A stretch of DNA of 64,000 nucleotides, taken from positions 186,001 through 250,000 of the forward strand of contig NZ_CP016286.1 in NCBI RefSeq assembly GCF_001679785.1, in the 5' to 3' direction. The stretch is from Rhizobium leguminosarum. GTDB lineage: Bacteria; Pseudomonadota; Alphaproteobacteria; Rhizobiales; Rhizobiaceae. Below, piece after piece: positions 8,030-15,870 of this stretch. The notes under the pieces are model-generated. The model saw only the letters and a list, made by a program, of their open reading frames with translations, was not told the DNA's origin and did no database searches. Positions within the stretch are counted from its first letter, which is position 1. Each line of letters begins with the position of its first letter. A program made the translations under genes and the position numbers.

Positions 8030-8365
8030 CTACCTGTCACACATCTCGACGAGCGTCTGCAGAACAGCCCCGACAGCGTGTTCGGTCAGGTTGGCAGGGG
8101 TACGATCAATATGATGCATGACCGCCTCATAAAATGTCGAGTCTGTGATCTTCGCATCCATTAAGCACTTGAGACGTAGCTGCTGCTGCGCTTGGTCTTT
8201 GACCGGGTCGTCCGAACCTCCGATAAACAGGTATCCTTCAAGCACGCCCCAAATATAGGCTCGGCCGTAGACAGGACTGGACTGCTTCACCTGAGCGCCG
8301 GTCAGAGCAAACACGGGCGACACCATCGCTACCGTGAACGCTATTATGTACATCAATCTCGTCAT
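8030..8365 (-). CDS. Small exported protein (Rap1a/Tai-like size), function unknown
   Basis: A 111-residue protein from ATG 8365 with GAGGGG upstream. It has a signal peptide (MTRLMYIIAFTVAMVSPVFA) and a mature part containing SSPVYGRAYIWGVLEGYLFIGG, a cysteine at LKCLMDAK and a terminal EMCDR. The pattern of an exported alpha-helical domain with YIxGxxEG and two cysteines recalls small immunity or periplasmic proteins of the Rap1a type, but the match is too weak to assign. It is convergent with the preceding exported protein inside the island. Confidence 0.6.
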   Translation of the reverse strand: MTRLMYIIAFTVAMVSPVFALTGAQVKQSSPVYGRAYIWGVLEGYLFIGGSDDPVKDQAQQQLRLKCLMDAKITDSTFYEAVMHHIDRTPANLTEHAVGAVLQTLVEMCDR

Positions 8366-8532
8366 CGTCTGCCCCTCCGCCACGATGACGTGTAACCTTA
8401 AATGAGCTTTTCGGAAATACGCATCAACTCCGACGCCCGAAGAGATCGCTAAGCGCCGATTTGGGACGGCCCTGGACAAGTGTTGACATTATCGCGGATG
8501 GGAACAAATGAGGAACGTATTCCGCCACCGGA

Positions 8533-8838
8533 GTGGAGCCTGTGAAACACCGCCGAAGCATCGATCTGACACGCATGCCTGACCCGCCGGTTGTCGTCGA
8601 CAAACCGAAGGAAGTTGCAGACCTGCACGATATCGCTCACGGGTTCGATGAATTGAGTTCGTGGGCGTTAATCGGCGGTCGCTGCAGCCGGTGTGAACGC
8701 GAAGGCTGGGTGGATCGCGACTGGCTCGAAGCGAAATATCCTTCAATGATTGTGAGTGGCCTAGCTCCATTATTGCGGTGCCGGAAGTGCGGCTCCAAGG
8801 GCAACAATCGCTGGATCGTGGGGAAGCCACCACGATAA
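8533..8838 (+). CDS. Zinc-ribbon protein, function unknown
   Basis: A 101-residue frame from GTG 8533 (a second GTG at 8542 is possible). Two CxxC knuckles, CSRCEREGW and CRKCGSKG, about 30 residues apart form a probable four-cysteine zinc ribbon. The segment between them (DRDWLEAKYPSMIV) is helical. This kind of small zinc-ribbon protein is common on rhizobial plasmids and islands. Start choice is uncertain because no ATG is available. It may bind nucleic acid, but that is inference. Confidence 0.6.
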   Translation: MEPVKHRRSIDLTRMPDPPVVVDKPKEVADLHDIAHGFDELSSWALIGGRCSRCEREGWVDRDWLEAKYPSMIVSGLAPLLRCRKCGSKGNNRWIVGKPPR

Positions 8839-9082
8839 CCAATGAATTATAAACGATCCGGAAACTAAAACTCATATCTTATAAAGTATATCGGCGACCA
8901 GTCGATGTGACAAATGCGGGGCAAAATCTGAAATCTGCCCCGCGTTTGTCACAAGCAACTGAAGTTGTTGCGTTTTATCTTGAAAAATCCGCATTTACAT
9001 ATTGTATTTAGCGATCATTTTAATAGGTTGTTTACTCGCACGATCCGATCATGATCGCGTTAGATTTGAAAAGGAGCCGGTC

Positions 9083-9397
9083 ATGTCGAATATGTTCACC
9101 TCTCGCAATCCCGCTGGCGTCGCGGCAGGTCAGACGGCCGCGATCTTTGGAGTGCTGGCAGCCGGTGCTGTTAATGCCCACATGTCCGGTCTCCAGGCCA
9201 TGCGTCAGGCTCGCGAATCCTCGAATTCACAGGTCCTCCGCTACCAGCTGAATGTCGCGATCAACCGGGCACAAGACCTGTGCGACGTCGCCGTTGCTCA
9301 GGCCTCCGAGATCGAGCAGTTGAAGGCCGAAAATGCTCGCTTGCGTGCTGCATCGGCAACGTACCTGGCGGCCGCACGGCGGAAGGCGGTTGCCTGA
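9083..9397 (+). CDS. Small protein with coiled-coil C-terminus
   Basis: A 104-residue protein from ATG 9083 with a strong AAAGGAG ribosome site. A Gly/Ala-rich, mildly hydrophobic stretch (AAGQTAAIFGVLAAGAV, residues about 13-30) precedes a predicted coiled coil (ASEIEQLKAENARLRAASATY). Its stop overlaps the ATG of the next small gene (ATGG/TGATGG junction at 9395-9399), so the two were cotranscribed before an IS3 element inserted into the second. Function is unknown. Confidence 0.6.
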   Translation: MSNMFTSRNPAGVAAGQTAAIFGVLAAGAVNAHMSGLQAMRQARESSNSQVLRYQLNVAINRAQDLCDVAVAQASEIEQLKAENARLRAASATYLAAARRKAVA

Positions 9398-9615
9398 TGG
9401 ATATCAACGAGGCAATTGATCGTTGGATGAACGGTCAGATGACGGTCAAGGAACTGTTCATGGCGACAGGCCTGCGCTCGGTCAAGTCGATCTATGATGA
9501 AGTGTTGAACGACAGGCTCGAACGTGACGTCGAGAGTTACGTTTGGGGTTACTGGCCTGCTGCCGGTTTCATGGACACGAGGTTAAGGTGTTCCTCCTGA
9601 AACCGGAGAGCATGA

Positions 9616-9906
9616 ATGCAAAGACGAATATTCAGCCGCGAGTACAAGCTTGAGGCGGTGAAGCTGGTCAGGGAGCGTGGGGTTGCCGTTGCGCAGGCTG
9701 CCCGTGATCTTGATGTCCACGAGAATGTGTTGCGCAAATGGGTTCGGGAATACGGCGACGATCCCAGCCAATCCTTTCCTGGAAAAGGGCAAATGAAGCC
9801 GGAGCAGCTTGAGATCGAGCGGCTCCGTCGTGAAGTCGCAAAGCTGAAGGCAGAGCGCGATATCCTAAAAAAGGCCGCAGCCTACTTTGCCAGGGACGCG
9901 ATATGA
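9616..9906 (+). CDS. IS3-family transposase OrfA
   Basis: A 96-residue helix-turn-helix protein (RREYK-type start; YKLEAVKLVRERGVAVAQAA, then VLRKWVREYG) with a leucine-zipper C-terminus (EIERLRREVAKLKAERDILK). It binds the IS ends. A canonical A-AAA-AAG slippery heptamer at 9867-9873 in its last codons would allow a -1 frameshift into orfB's frame and yield the OrfAB transposase. The stop overlaps the orfB ATG by 4 bp. Confidence 0.9.
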   Translation: MQRRIFSREYKLEAVKLVRERGVAVAQAARDLDVHENVLRKWVREYGDDPSQSFPGKGQMKPEQLEIERLRREVAKLKAERDILKKAAAYFARDAI

Positions 9907-10763
9907 AGTTCGCGTTCGTTGCAAAGCACCGCTCGATCTGGCCGGTGGCATGGCTCTGTGAAGCGCTGGGAGTTTCTCGTTCAGGTTTCCACGCCTGGTT
10001 CAATCGTTCTCCGAGCGAACATGCACGCCATGACGAGGTCCTGCTGGAAAGGATCAAGCAGAGTTTCCAGTCCAGCGACCGCACCTATGGTGCCCGACGG
10101 GTCTGGCACGATGTGCTGGAGGAAGGGTTATCCTGTGGCCTCCATCGTATTGAGCGGCTGATGCGCTTGAATGCGCTCAGGGCAAGACCGAGGCGGCGTG
10201 GCTTGCCAAAGGATGCCGGTGACCGTGCCGTCATCATGCCTAACGTGCTGGACCGCCAGTTCGTGGCAGACCGTCCGAACCAGAAATGGGTGGCTGACTT
10301 CACCTATATCTGGACCGCGGAAGGCTGGCTGTATGTCGCAGCCGTCATCGACCTGTTCTCACGCCGTGTCGTCGGCTGGTCGATGAATGCCAACATGACA
10401 GCCCAACTCGTCACAGATGCGCTGATCATGGCGATATGGCGTCGAGGAAAACCAGATGCTCTGCTGCATCACTCCGACCAGGGCAGCCAATATACCAGCG
10501 AGCAGTTCCAGCGCCTCATGGGAGATCACGGCATCACCTGCTCGATGAGCCGCTCTGGAAATGTCTGGGACAACGCTGCAATGGAGAGCTTCTTCTCCTC
10601 ACTGAAAACGGAGAGAACGGCACGGAAGGTTTATCGCACGAGGAATGACGCCAGAGCCGATGTGTTCGATTACATCGAGCGCTTCTACAACCCGAAGCGT
10701 CGCCACTCGACACTGGGCTATCTCAGCCCCAATGACTTTGAAACAAAGGTGGGATTAGCTTAA
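9903..10763 (+). CDS. IS3-family transposase OrfB (DDE integrase core)
   Basis: A 286-residue catalytic subunit. HTH_21-like N-terminus (SFQSSDRTYGARRVWHDVL), then the rve core with the catalytic acidic residues in WVADFTYI (D), HHSDQGSQYTS (D) and NAAMESFFSSLK (E). The tail RFYNPKRRHSTLGYLSP is diagnostic of IS3. All catalytic residues are present and no stop interrupts the frame, so the enzyme should be active as an OrfAB fusion made by the -1 frameshift at 9867-9873. Confidence 0.93.
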   Translation: MKFAFVAKHRSIWPVAWLCEALGVSRSGFHAWFNRSPSEHARHDEVLLERIKQSFQSSDRTYGARRVWHDVLEEGLSCGLHRIERLMRLNALRARPRRRGLPKDAGDRAVIMPNVLDRQFVADRPNQKWVADFTYIWTAEGWLYVAAVIDLFSRRVVGWSMNANMTAQLVTDALIMAIWRRGKPDALLHHSDQGSQYTSEQFQRLMGDHGITCSMSRSGNVWDNAAMESFFSSLKTERTARKVYRTRNDARADVFDYIERFYNPKRRHSTLGYLSPNDFETKVGLA

Positions 10764-10927
10764 CCTCGTGTCCGATAAACCGGCAGCAGGCCACTCTGCC
10801 TTCCCTGCCTCACTCCAAACAGAATGATGCGCAGCATCTCCGGCAAGCCAGGCAGACCCAAGCAGCGCTCGCGTCCCCTTCTGTTTGTATTAGGGAGCAA
10901 AAGCGTGGACAGGGAGGCCGATTTCCT

Positions 10928-11110
10928 GGGATTTGGAACCATTAATATTCCCAAATCCCCACACTCACCAATGTTGACGTTTTTTATTATTCCCAAATTC
11001 CCACACACTCTGTTGACGCGTATTTCATTTATTCCTGCGACCGAGGAATGGAGGGAATAAATACCTCTTGATTTATTTCCGCCGATGAACTGACACTGGA
11101 ATAAATCAAT
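10928..11110. other. Putative iteron-type replication origin / rep operator region
   Basis: AT-rich segment upstream of the initiator gene. Two direct repeats of about 31-34 bp, each with TATTCCCAAAT(C/T)CCCACAC and ending TGTTGACG, start at 10946 and 10988, exactly 42 bp apart (four helical turns). GGGATTTGG at 10928-10936 is the inverse of CCAAATCCC at 10951-10959. Four GGAATAAAT or inverse copies follow (near 11029, 11053, 11070, 11098), forming hairpins over the probable rep promoter. This layout fits iterons plus autoregulatory operators of Rep_3 plasmids. Confidence 0.6.
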
Positions 11111-11123
11111 ATGTAAAACGCAA

Positions 11124-12749
11124 ATGTCAGTTTCAAACCGTCCGCCGCTGCCTTCTCTCGCTCTATCGAGACCTCTGCCAAAAAGGCAAAACTTCCAGCC
11201 ATCCGCACGCGGTAGCCTTTCCAAAATTGCGGAGACCCCGCACCTTGTCCATGACCTCGCGCCCGAAAGCCCGCGACCAATGGCAATGCTGCAAGGGGTG
11301 AAGGTCGACAGCGACCATACAATGAGTGCCTTCGACCACGGCGTGTACGAATACCTTCAAAGCTGGTCATACGAGCACGACAAGTCGATGGAGCAGCGAG
11401 CATACCGCATGTGCTTGTCGACGCTCCGCCGGTTCTTGGGGCCTCATGCAAAGACCGCAGACATCGTAGCGTCCCTCGAAAAGCTGGGGGAGATCAAGCT
11501 ATCCTACACCCTGGCATCGGGTCCGCGCTTTATCGGCGTCAAAATCGTGACGAGTTGGTTGGAAGTGAAGGGGGAGGATACCGTAGTCGGTTGGCAGTGG
11601 CCGGAACCGATCCGTGAGCTGATGCGAGACCTGGGTGTCGGACGCTATGCCCATATTGAACTCGTTCCACTGACAACGGACGGCATGAGCAGCAGGTATT
11701 CAGCTCCATTATATAAGTGGCTTGCCTTAGAAGCCGCCCAGCGGAAATGGAAACCGGGTCAGGCAAACACATTTGAACTTCTGATCGAGCCCGGCCGATT
11801 GGTTTCAGAGATCGATTTCCCGGAAGATGAGGAGACCGGCAAATACAACATCGGGAAGCTGACCAAGTTCGCGACATCGACCTTCGTTGAGGACACCAAA
11901 AATGTCCGGAAGTTTTCAGTCGCTGTTAAGCCCGAATATGAAGCTGTCCGAGGTCGGAAGATCAGCGCGTATAAGTTCACGATCACCGTCAACCCGCCGT
12001 CTATGCACAATGTCCGCGTTCGTTACGGCAAGACCGAATTCCGGCGCGGAGGTCAAGACGAGCCCAAGTATCAGGTTCGGTCCGACACCTGGTTGAAGGC
12101 TACGAAAGCTTTCGGCGTCGAGGGCTCGCCAATGCACCATCTCGTCCATTGGAAAATCTTTGACCTCTGGCTCGTCGCGCTCCAGGAAGCGCTCGACAAC
12201 AAGGCTCTGACGCCAGGCTTCGAGACGCGTCAATATCGCGGTGAAAGCCTGCTGATGGCCATCGAAGCAGAAGGAGCGGACTTTGCTTGTTGGGGTTTCC
12301 TCTCCGAAGAAGTCGTCGAGCCCGATCTCCTGGAGCACCTAGAAATGCTCCCGCGCCATGAACGGTCCTACATAGAAATCAACGCCGATAACGGTCGCCG
12401 CGACCGCGTAGGTTGGAAAACCGACCGGCGTCGCAAAGTAAGTAAGAAGCTACATGACGCGATCTACGTACCGGAGGCGGTGGCCGAGGAGCCGGTGACT
12501 TTCGAGACCTGCACCAAAGCCAATGTCTATTTCAGCTTGTCAGTGGACGAACTGGAGAGCCGGATTTTCGAGAAGTTAAGAGCCCTGCGATGGAAGGGTT
12601 CCAGAACATTCACCCTGGTCTCCCACTACGCTGACGAGAACGGCCATGACGGCACCTGGAGTACCGATATCCATCCGACATACGAAGAGTGGTGCGCTCT
12701 CCTGAACAAGCTTTCAGCCGTCAAAAAAGGTACGGAGATTTACTCATGA
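11124..12749 (+). CDS. Replication initiator protein (Rep_3/RepB-like)
   Basis: A 541-residue protein. Two winged-helix-like units are visible. The first (VYEYLQSWSYEHDKSME to SLEKLGEIKL) is followed by SSRYSAPLYKWLALEA, which matches the S-x-Y-S-x-x-L-Y-x-L signature of Rep_3 initiators. The second runs from EIDFPEDEETGKYNIGKLTK to KPEYEAVRGRKISAYKFTI. The C-terminal 200 residues are extra and unassigned. It would bind the repeats upstream and start plasmid-type replication in the cytoplasm. The next gene overlaps its stop by 4 bp. A replication gene inside a tRNA-integrated island suggests an integrated plasmid or an element that replicates after excision. Confidence 0.75.
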   Translation: MSVSNRPPLPSLALSRPLPKRQNFQPSARGSLSKIAETPHLVHDLAPESPRPMAMLQGVKVDSDHTMSAFDHGVYEYLQSWSYEHDKSMEQRAYRMCLSTLRRFLGPHAKTADIVASLEKLGEIKLSYTLASGPRFIGVKIVTSWLEVKGEDTVVGWQWPEPIRELMRDLGVGRYAHIELVPLTTDGMSSRYSAPLYKWLALEAAQRKWKPGQANTFELLIEPGRLVSEIDFPEDEETGKYNIGKLTKFATSTFVEDTKNVRKFSVAVKPEYEAVRGRKISAYKFTITVNPPSMHNVRVRYGKTEFRRGGQDEPKYQVRSDTWLKATKAFGVEGSPMHHLVHWKIFDLWLVALQEALDNKALTPGFETRQYRGESLLMAIEAEGADFACWGFLSEEVVEPDLLEHLEMLPRHERSYIEINADNGRRDRVGWKTDRRRKVSKKLHDAIYVPEAVAEEPVTFETCTKANVYFSLSVDELESRIFEKLRALRWKGSRTFTLVSHYADENGHDGTWSTDIHPTYEEWCALLNKLSAVKKGTEIYS

Positions 12750-13285
12750 TCGACCCGGATAAAATTCTGCCCAGCTGGCGCTTCGCTCTCGATCCGGCGC
12801 TGCAGATCGAGGCTAAAAAGTTCTATGATTTTGTCGACTATTGGCCGCCATATGGTTGGTCTGATGACCAGATCAAACGTTGGGTCGAGAAGGGGATCGT
12901 CGGTGAGATGTCGATCAATTGGCCACTGATCCACCATATCGACCAAAAGCTCGATGGGCTGGTCTCGAAAACGCTCATGTTGATGTGCCATCGGCCTCGT
13001 GATCTTCCGCCGGGGCACGCGCGGCTTTTCGGCAAGGCCTTCTTCAACGTGTCCGGTGCCGAAAGCGTCCGCCATGCAATGCGCTACATGATCGATCACA
13101 AGCTGAAAGGCGGCCCGAGACGGACAGCCCTGGAGCCAGGCGAAGAAGAGTACGATGACGGCCGGATCATCGCTCTGTCATCAGTTCGCGACGATGCTGT
13201 TCATCGTTCCGATCTTAGTGAGGATGCTAGGGATATACTGGAGAAGAAGGAGGAGCAGCAGAAGCTTTCGGTTAACCTTCGTTGA
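12746..13285 (+). CDS. Protein coupled to rep, function unknown
   Basis: A 179-residue protein whose ATG overlaps the rep stop (ATGA), with ACGGAG upstream, so it is translationally coupled to the initiator. It contains YWPPYGWSDDQIKRWVEKG near residues 33-51 and HRPRDLPPGHARLFGKAFFNVSG in the middle. The tail is charged (EKKEEQQKLSV). No family is recognised. Its place suggests a role in replication or copy control of the element, which is an inference from position only. Confidence 0.6.
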   Translation: MIDPDKILPSWRFALDPALQIEAKKFYDFVDYWPPYGWSDDQIKRWVEKGIVGEMSINWPLIHHIDQKLDGLVSKTLMLMCHRPRDLPPGHARLFGKAFFNVSGAESVRHAMRYMIDHKLKGGPRRTALEPGEEEYDDGRIIALSSVRDDAVHRSDLSEDARDILEKKEEQQKLSVNLR

Positions 13286-13360
13286 TTTTTCGCTTTACTC
13301 GGGGACTCCCTTGTGGTTGTGTAATCGCAGCCACAAATGCCTCGAAAGGGCACATCGAAA

Positions 13361-13468
13361 TGCGAGTCCTGACGATACGAATAGCCGAAAACCTATCCAG
13401 AGCCTGACGGCTTTGGTGTCCGCGCGTGCGGGCTTTCGGATTGTATCGACTGGATTAAAGGACTCGCA
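13361..13468 (+). ncRNA. Structured 5' leader RNA, unassigned class (candidate riboswitch/regulatory leader)
   Basis: Five helices close on each other in 108 nt directly before the ATG at 13472. P1: TGCGAGTCC 13361-13369 with GGACTCGCA 13460-13468 (9 bp). P2: CGATAC 13373-13378 with GTATCG 13443-13448. P3: CCGAAA 13385-13390 with TTTCGG 13434-13439. P4: CCAGAGCC 13397-13404 with GGCTTTGG 13409-13416 and a TGAC loop. P5: GTCCGC 13418-13423 with GCGGGC 13428-13433 and a GCGT loop. P3-P4-P5 form a three-way junction. The 3' strand of P1 overlaps AAAGGA, the probable ribosome site, so folding could block translation. It does not match a class I recognise. Confidence 0.6.
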
Positions 13469-13471
13469 ACT

Positions 13472-14023
13472 ATGGCGTTCACCCGCAAGTTTTACACTGC
13501 CGACACCCACTTTGGGCATGAGGGTATGCTCACCTTCGGCAGTCGCCCATTCGTCGCCGTCGCAGAGATGGATCGCACCCTCATCGACCTGTGGAATTCA
13601 ACGGTCGGCAAGGACGATATCGTCTATCACCTTGGTGACTTCGCCTTCGGGCTCGGCGATGCCGGACGTGTTCAGTCGATCTTCGCGCAGCTGCACGGAC
13701 GCAAGTTCTTGGTGCTCGGCAACCATGACGTCCGGAGCGATGGCTCTATTCATCCGACGCTGGCCGCGCTGGATTGGGCTGCGGCTCCGGCGCACTACAT
13801 GGAAGCACGCGATGAGGGCGAACGCGTGATCCTCGCCCACTATGCACAGCGCGTGTGGAACGCGTCGCACAACGGCAGCTTTCATTTCTTCGGCCACAGC
13901 CACAGCAAGCTCGAAGCGTTTGGTCGCAGCCGTGATGTCGGCGTCGACATGCCCGATTGCGGGTTTGCGCCTCGCACGTTCAAGCAGTTGACAGCGGGGA
14001 CGTCGCTGGAGATCGCGGCATGA
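13472..14023 (+). CDS. Calcineurin-like metallophosphoesterase
   Basis: A 183-residue protein carrying the complete metallophosphoesterase signature: D-x-H in ADTHFGH (Asp11, His13), GD at 55-56, GNHD at 83-86, AHY at 122-124 and GHSH at 141-144. Two metal ions should be bound. Size and motif spacing resemble phage/plasmid-type YfcE-like phosphoesterases; the substrate is unknown. It is the first of twelve overlapping cistrons (13472-19064) and sits directly behind the structured leader RNA. Its stop overlaps the next start by 4 bp. Confidence 0.88.
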   Translation: MAFTRKFYTADTHFGHEGMLTFGSRPFVAVAEMDRTLIDLWNSTVGKDDIVYHLGDFAFGLGDAGRVQSIFAQLHGRKFLVLGNHDVRSDGSIHPTLAALDWAAAPAHYMEARDEGERVILAHYAQRVWNASHNGSFHFFGHSHSKLEAFGRSRDVGVDMPDCGFAPRTFKQLTAGTSLEIAA

Positions 14024-14340
14024 ACCAGCACTCCGTCAACCGCCTGATCGAGGCTTTTCCGCAATACGCTGACGAGCAGTTGCTGGCACTGCCCCAGGAC
14101 TGGCTCGGTCCCATCAACGAACTCTACTGTGACCTTCGCGATATTCAGAAGCTCGATCCTGTACACCACCCGCTCGACGCTCTGCGCCCTTACGTCGATG
14201 TACAGTGGCTTTTTATCGAAGGCCGTTATGCAGTCTACGTGCGGCCTGTGGAGCCCTTTGAAAACTGGACCGGCGACCAGGGTCTGCGGCTTATCAAAGC
14301 TATCGAGCGTTTCGAAAAATCGACGGAGATCGTAGCATGA
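14020..14340 (+). CDS. Zinc-ribbon-operon protein 1 (N-domain only)
   Basis: A 106-residue protein in ATGA overlap with both neighbours. Residues 22-42 (LLALPQDWLGPINELYCDL) align by eye with the DGW block found at the same residue numbers (26-28) in the next three proteins, followed by the same alternating strand pattern (VDVQWLFIEGRYAVYV) and helix (GLRLIKAIERFEKS). It lacks the C-terminal CxxC...CxxH ribbon, so it looks like a truncated paralogue or a partner subunit. Function is unknown. Confidence 0.65.
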   Translation: MNQHSVNRLIEAFPQYADEQLLALPQDWLGPINELYCDLRDIQKLDPVHHPLDALRPYVDVQWLFIEGRYAVYVRPVEPFENWTGDQGLRLIKAIERFEKSTEIVA

Positions 14341-14762
14341 AGAAGGAAAACTTCTATCGTCTCCGCAATCTCTACCCGCACCTCTGCTGCTACGACGTCA
14401 TGGCGTTGCCCGACGGATGGACGCGAGTCGCCGAGCGTTTGCTTGTTGAACTCAATGCTATTCAGCCACACGTCGACGGTGTTTACGGAAGCCCGGTCCC
14501 GCTAAAAATCCAGGCTTACGGAGGGTTCGCGGTCGCTTTCGCGACGGTCAACACGTTGGGAGGTTGGGATCGCGACAAAGCAATTGCACTTGTCGAAGCG
14601 ATCCAGCGCTTCAACGCAGGTTGCAACAGCACATGCGAAGAGTGCGGCGAATCTAGCGCGATGATTGTCAAAGAGTACGACGGAAGTCGCCAGCAGCGAT
14701 TGTGCCAGCATCATGCTGGCGAACGCTTGCGTGAGTCGTACGACCGGGAGACTTTGCAATGA
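14337..14762 (+). CDS. Zinc-ribbon-operon protein 2
   Basis: A 141-residue protein. Its N-domain has LPDGWTRVAERLLVELN (DGW at 26-28). A central strand-rich part ends in a helix (DKAIALVEAIQRFNAG), and a C-terminal ribbon carries Cys100, Cys103, Cys123 and His126 (CEECGESS and LCQHHAG). The four ligands predict one bound zinc. It is a close relative of the next two gene products and is translationally coupled on both sides by ATGA. No biochemical role is known to me for this arrangement. Confidence 0.7.
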   Translation: MKKENFYRLRNLYPHLCCYDVMALPDGWTRVAERLLVELNAIQPHVDGVYGSPVPLKIQAYGGFAVAFATVNTLGGWDRDKAIALVEAIQRFNAGCNSTCEECGESSAMIVKEYDGSRQQRLCQHHAGERLRESYDRETLQ

Positions 14763-15172
14763 TCCGTGATATCGCCGACCGCCTGCGCGGTGAATACGAA
14801 TACCTTTTCCATGACAGCATGCGAGACCTGCCTGACGGCTGGACAGAGCCGCTCGTCCACCTGCTGGAGCGCATGTACCGCCTGTCGACAGTCGGACCCT
14901 CAAACTTCATGTCGCCGGGACTTATCACTTGGGTCAACCTGCGCGTTGAAGTCGGCTCGTCAAGCGCGAGCGCATTTGCGATGCCGATCATGGCACCCGG
15001 GAAGTGGCACCCTACGCGTGCCTTGGAATGCGTCGAGGCACTCCTCGCCTTCCACAGATCGACCCAGGAAACCTGCAGCGTATGCGGCAGCGAAGGCCAT
15101 CTGCGGATGCGGATTTTGGGCGGGACGAACGAAGGCGTCTACTGCGAAGAGCATGCGGGAGGTGTCGCATGA
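14759..15172 (+). CDS. Zinc-ribbon-operon protein 3
   Basis: A 137-residue paralogue of the preceding protein. DLPDGWTEPLVHLLERMY carries DGW at 26-28. The mid-domain ends with GKWHPTRALECVEALLAFHRS. The ribbon ligands are Cys106, Cys109, Cys129 and His132 (CSVCGSEG and YCEEHAGG). ATGA overlaps on both sides. Sequence has diverged strongly between paralogues apart from the DGW, W/WH and zinc positions, indicating old duplication rather than recent copying. Confidence 0.7.
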   Translation: MIRDIADRLRGEYEYLFHDSMRDLPDGWTEPLVHLLERMYRLSTVGPSNFMSPGLITWVNLRVEVGSSSASAFAMPIMAPGKWHPTRALECVEALLAFHRSTQETCSVCGSEGHLRMRILGGTNEGVYCEEHAGGVA

Positions 15173-15870
15173 GCCCGGACAACATCGACCGCATCCGCAC
15201 AATGCACCGTGCTTACTATCATCACAGTATCGACGGACTGCCTGATGGTTGGACCCAGCTCATCATGAATTTCCTCCATGCGATGGACGGCATCGGCGAC
15301 CTGACAGACAGCGTCTCGATCCGTTTTGAGCGCTGCCCGGATGGTTGCCGCGCATTCGTGTTTCCCGAGATGTCGCGCTGGCATCCGGAACAGATGAACA
15401 CGTTGCGGATCGCACAACGTGAGCTGTATGGGCTGAGCCAGCAGACGTGTGAAATCTGCGGAAACCCTGGCGCAATGGAGGGTAAGCGCGTCCTTTGTAT
15501 CGGGCATGCCGGGGGAGTAGCCGAGAAGGCCGCGCGTGAGCAGGCGCTCTATGATGAAGTCGCGTCCTTGTTTCCAGAAGGCCATGGTTCGGCAATCGAC
15601 CTGGGGGTTCCCGAACACCTTTGGGACCTTCTGTCGACAACTCTTCGAGCTATCCTCAAGCTCGTCGAAAGTGAGGATATCGTCGGCAAAGTCTTGATCA
15701 CGCGCATCGAATTCGACGGTGAAGCTCTGTTCGTCCGTGTCTGTTATCAGAACCTCGAAGCTGTTTTCCTCGGCATCCAGATGTCAATCAACGAAATGAT
15801 CTCAGACCTCGAAGTGCTTTCGGATGAGGCTACTCGCAAGCACAATCTGGGAGGCTCGGATGCTTCCTGA
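15169..15870 (+). CDS. Zinc-ribbon-operon protein 4 (duplicated N-domain)
   Basis: A 233-residue protein. Residues 1-115 repeat the family plan: GLPDGWTQLIMNFLHAM (DGW 26-28), SRWHPEQMNTLRIAQREL, then Cys94, Cys97, Cys110, His113 (CEICGNPG and LCIGHAGG). Residues 120-233 add a second N-domain (LFPEGHGSAIDLGVPEHLWDL followed by strands VLITRIEFDGEALFVRVCY) without a second ribbon. It therefore looks like a fusion of a ribbon-bearing and a ribbon-less paralogue. It overlaps the next gene by 11 bp. Function is unknown. Confidence 0.7.
   Translation: MSPDNIDRIRTMHRAYYHHSIDGLPDGWTQLIMNFLHAMDGIGDLTDSVSIRFERCPDGCRAFVFPEMSRWHPEQMNTLRIAQRELYGLSQQTCEICGNPGAMEGKRVLCIGHAGGVAEKAAREQALYDEVASLFPEGHGSAIDLGVPEHLWDLLSTTLRAILKLVESEDIVGKVLITRIEFDGEALFVRVCYQNLEAVFLGIQMSINEMISDLEVLSDEATRKHNLGGSDAS

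Larger units (their letters stand above)
9554..10793 (+). mobile_element. IS3-family insertion sequence
   Basis: About 1240 bp. The terminal inverted repeats are GGCCTGCTGCCGGTTT on the left and its complement on the right, continuing into GGACACGAGGTTAAG on both sides. ACT occurs on both flanks (9551-9553, 10794-10796), a 3-bp target duplication typical of IS3. It contains orfA and orfB with a frameshift signal. The element appears intact, and it interrupts the small gene at 9397. Confidence 0.88.
9397..10827 (+). pseudogene. Small gene interrupted by the IS3 element
   Basis: From ATG 9397 the product reads MDINEAIDRWMNGQMTV and continues with a helix-turn-helix-like stretch (TVKELFMATGLRSVKSIYDE). 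At codon 52 the reading frame runs into the IS at 9554. Removing the IS and one ACT target copy joins codon 52 to bases 10797-10827 and gives a short tail ending QTE and a TGA at 10825-10827, for about 62 residues. The tail is too short to prove it was native. Function is unknown; DNA binding is possible. Confidence 0.45.

Noticed and set aside
13155..13829. Long plus-strand frame across the leader RNA and metallophosphoesterase start
   Set aside because: It reads the metallophosphoesterase gene out of frame and has Ser/Arg/Thr-rich noise composition.
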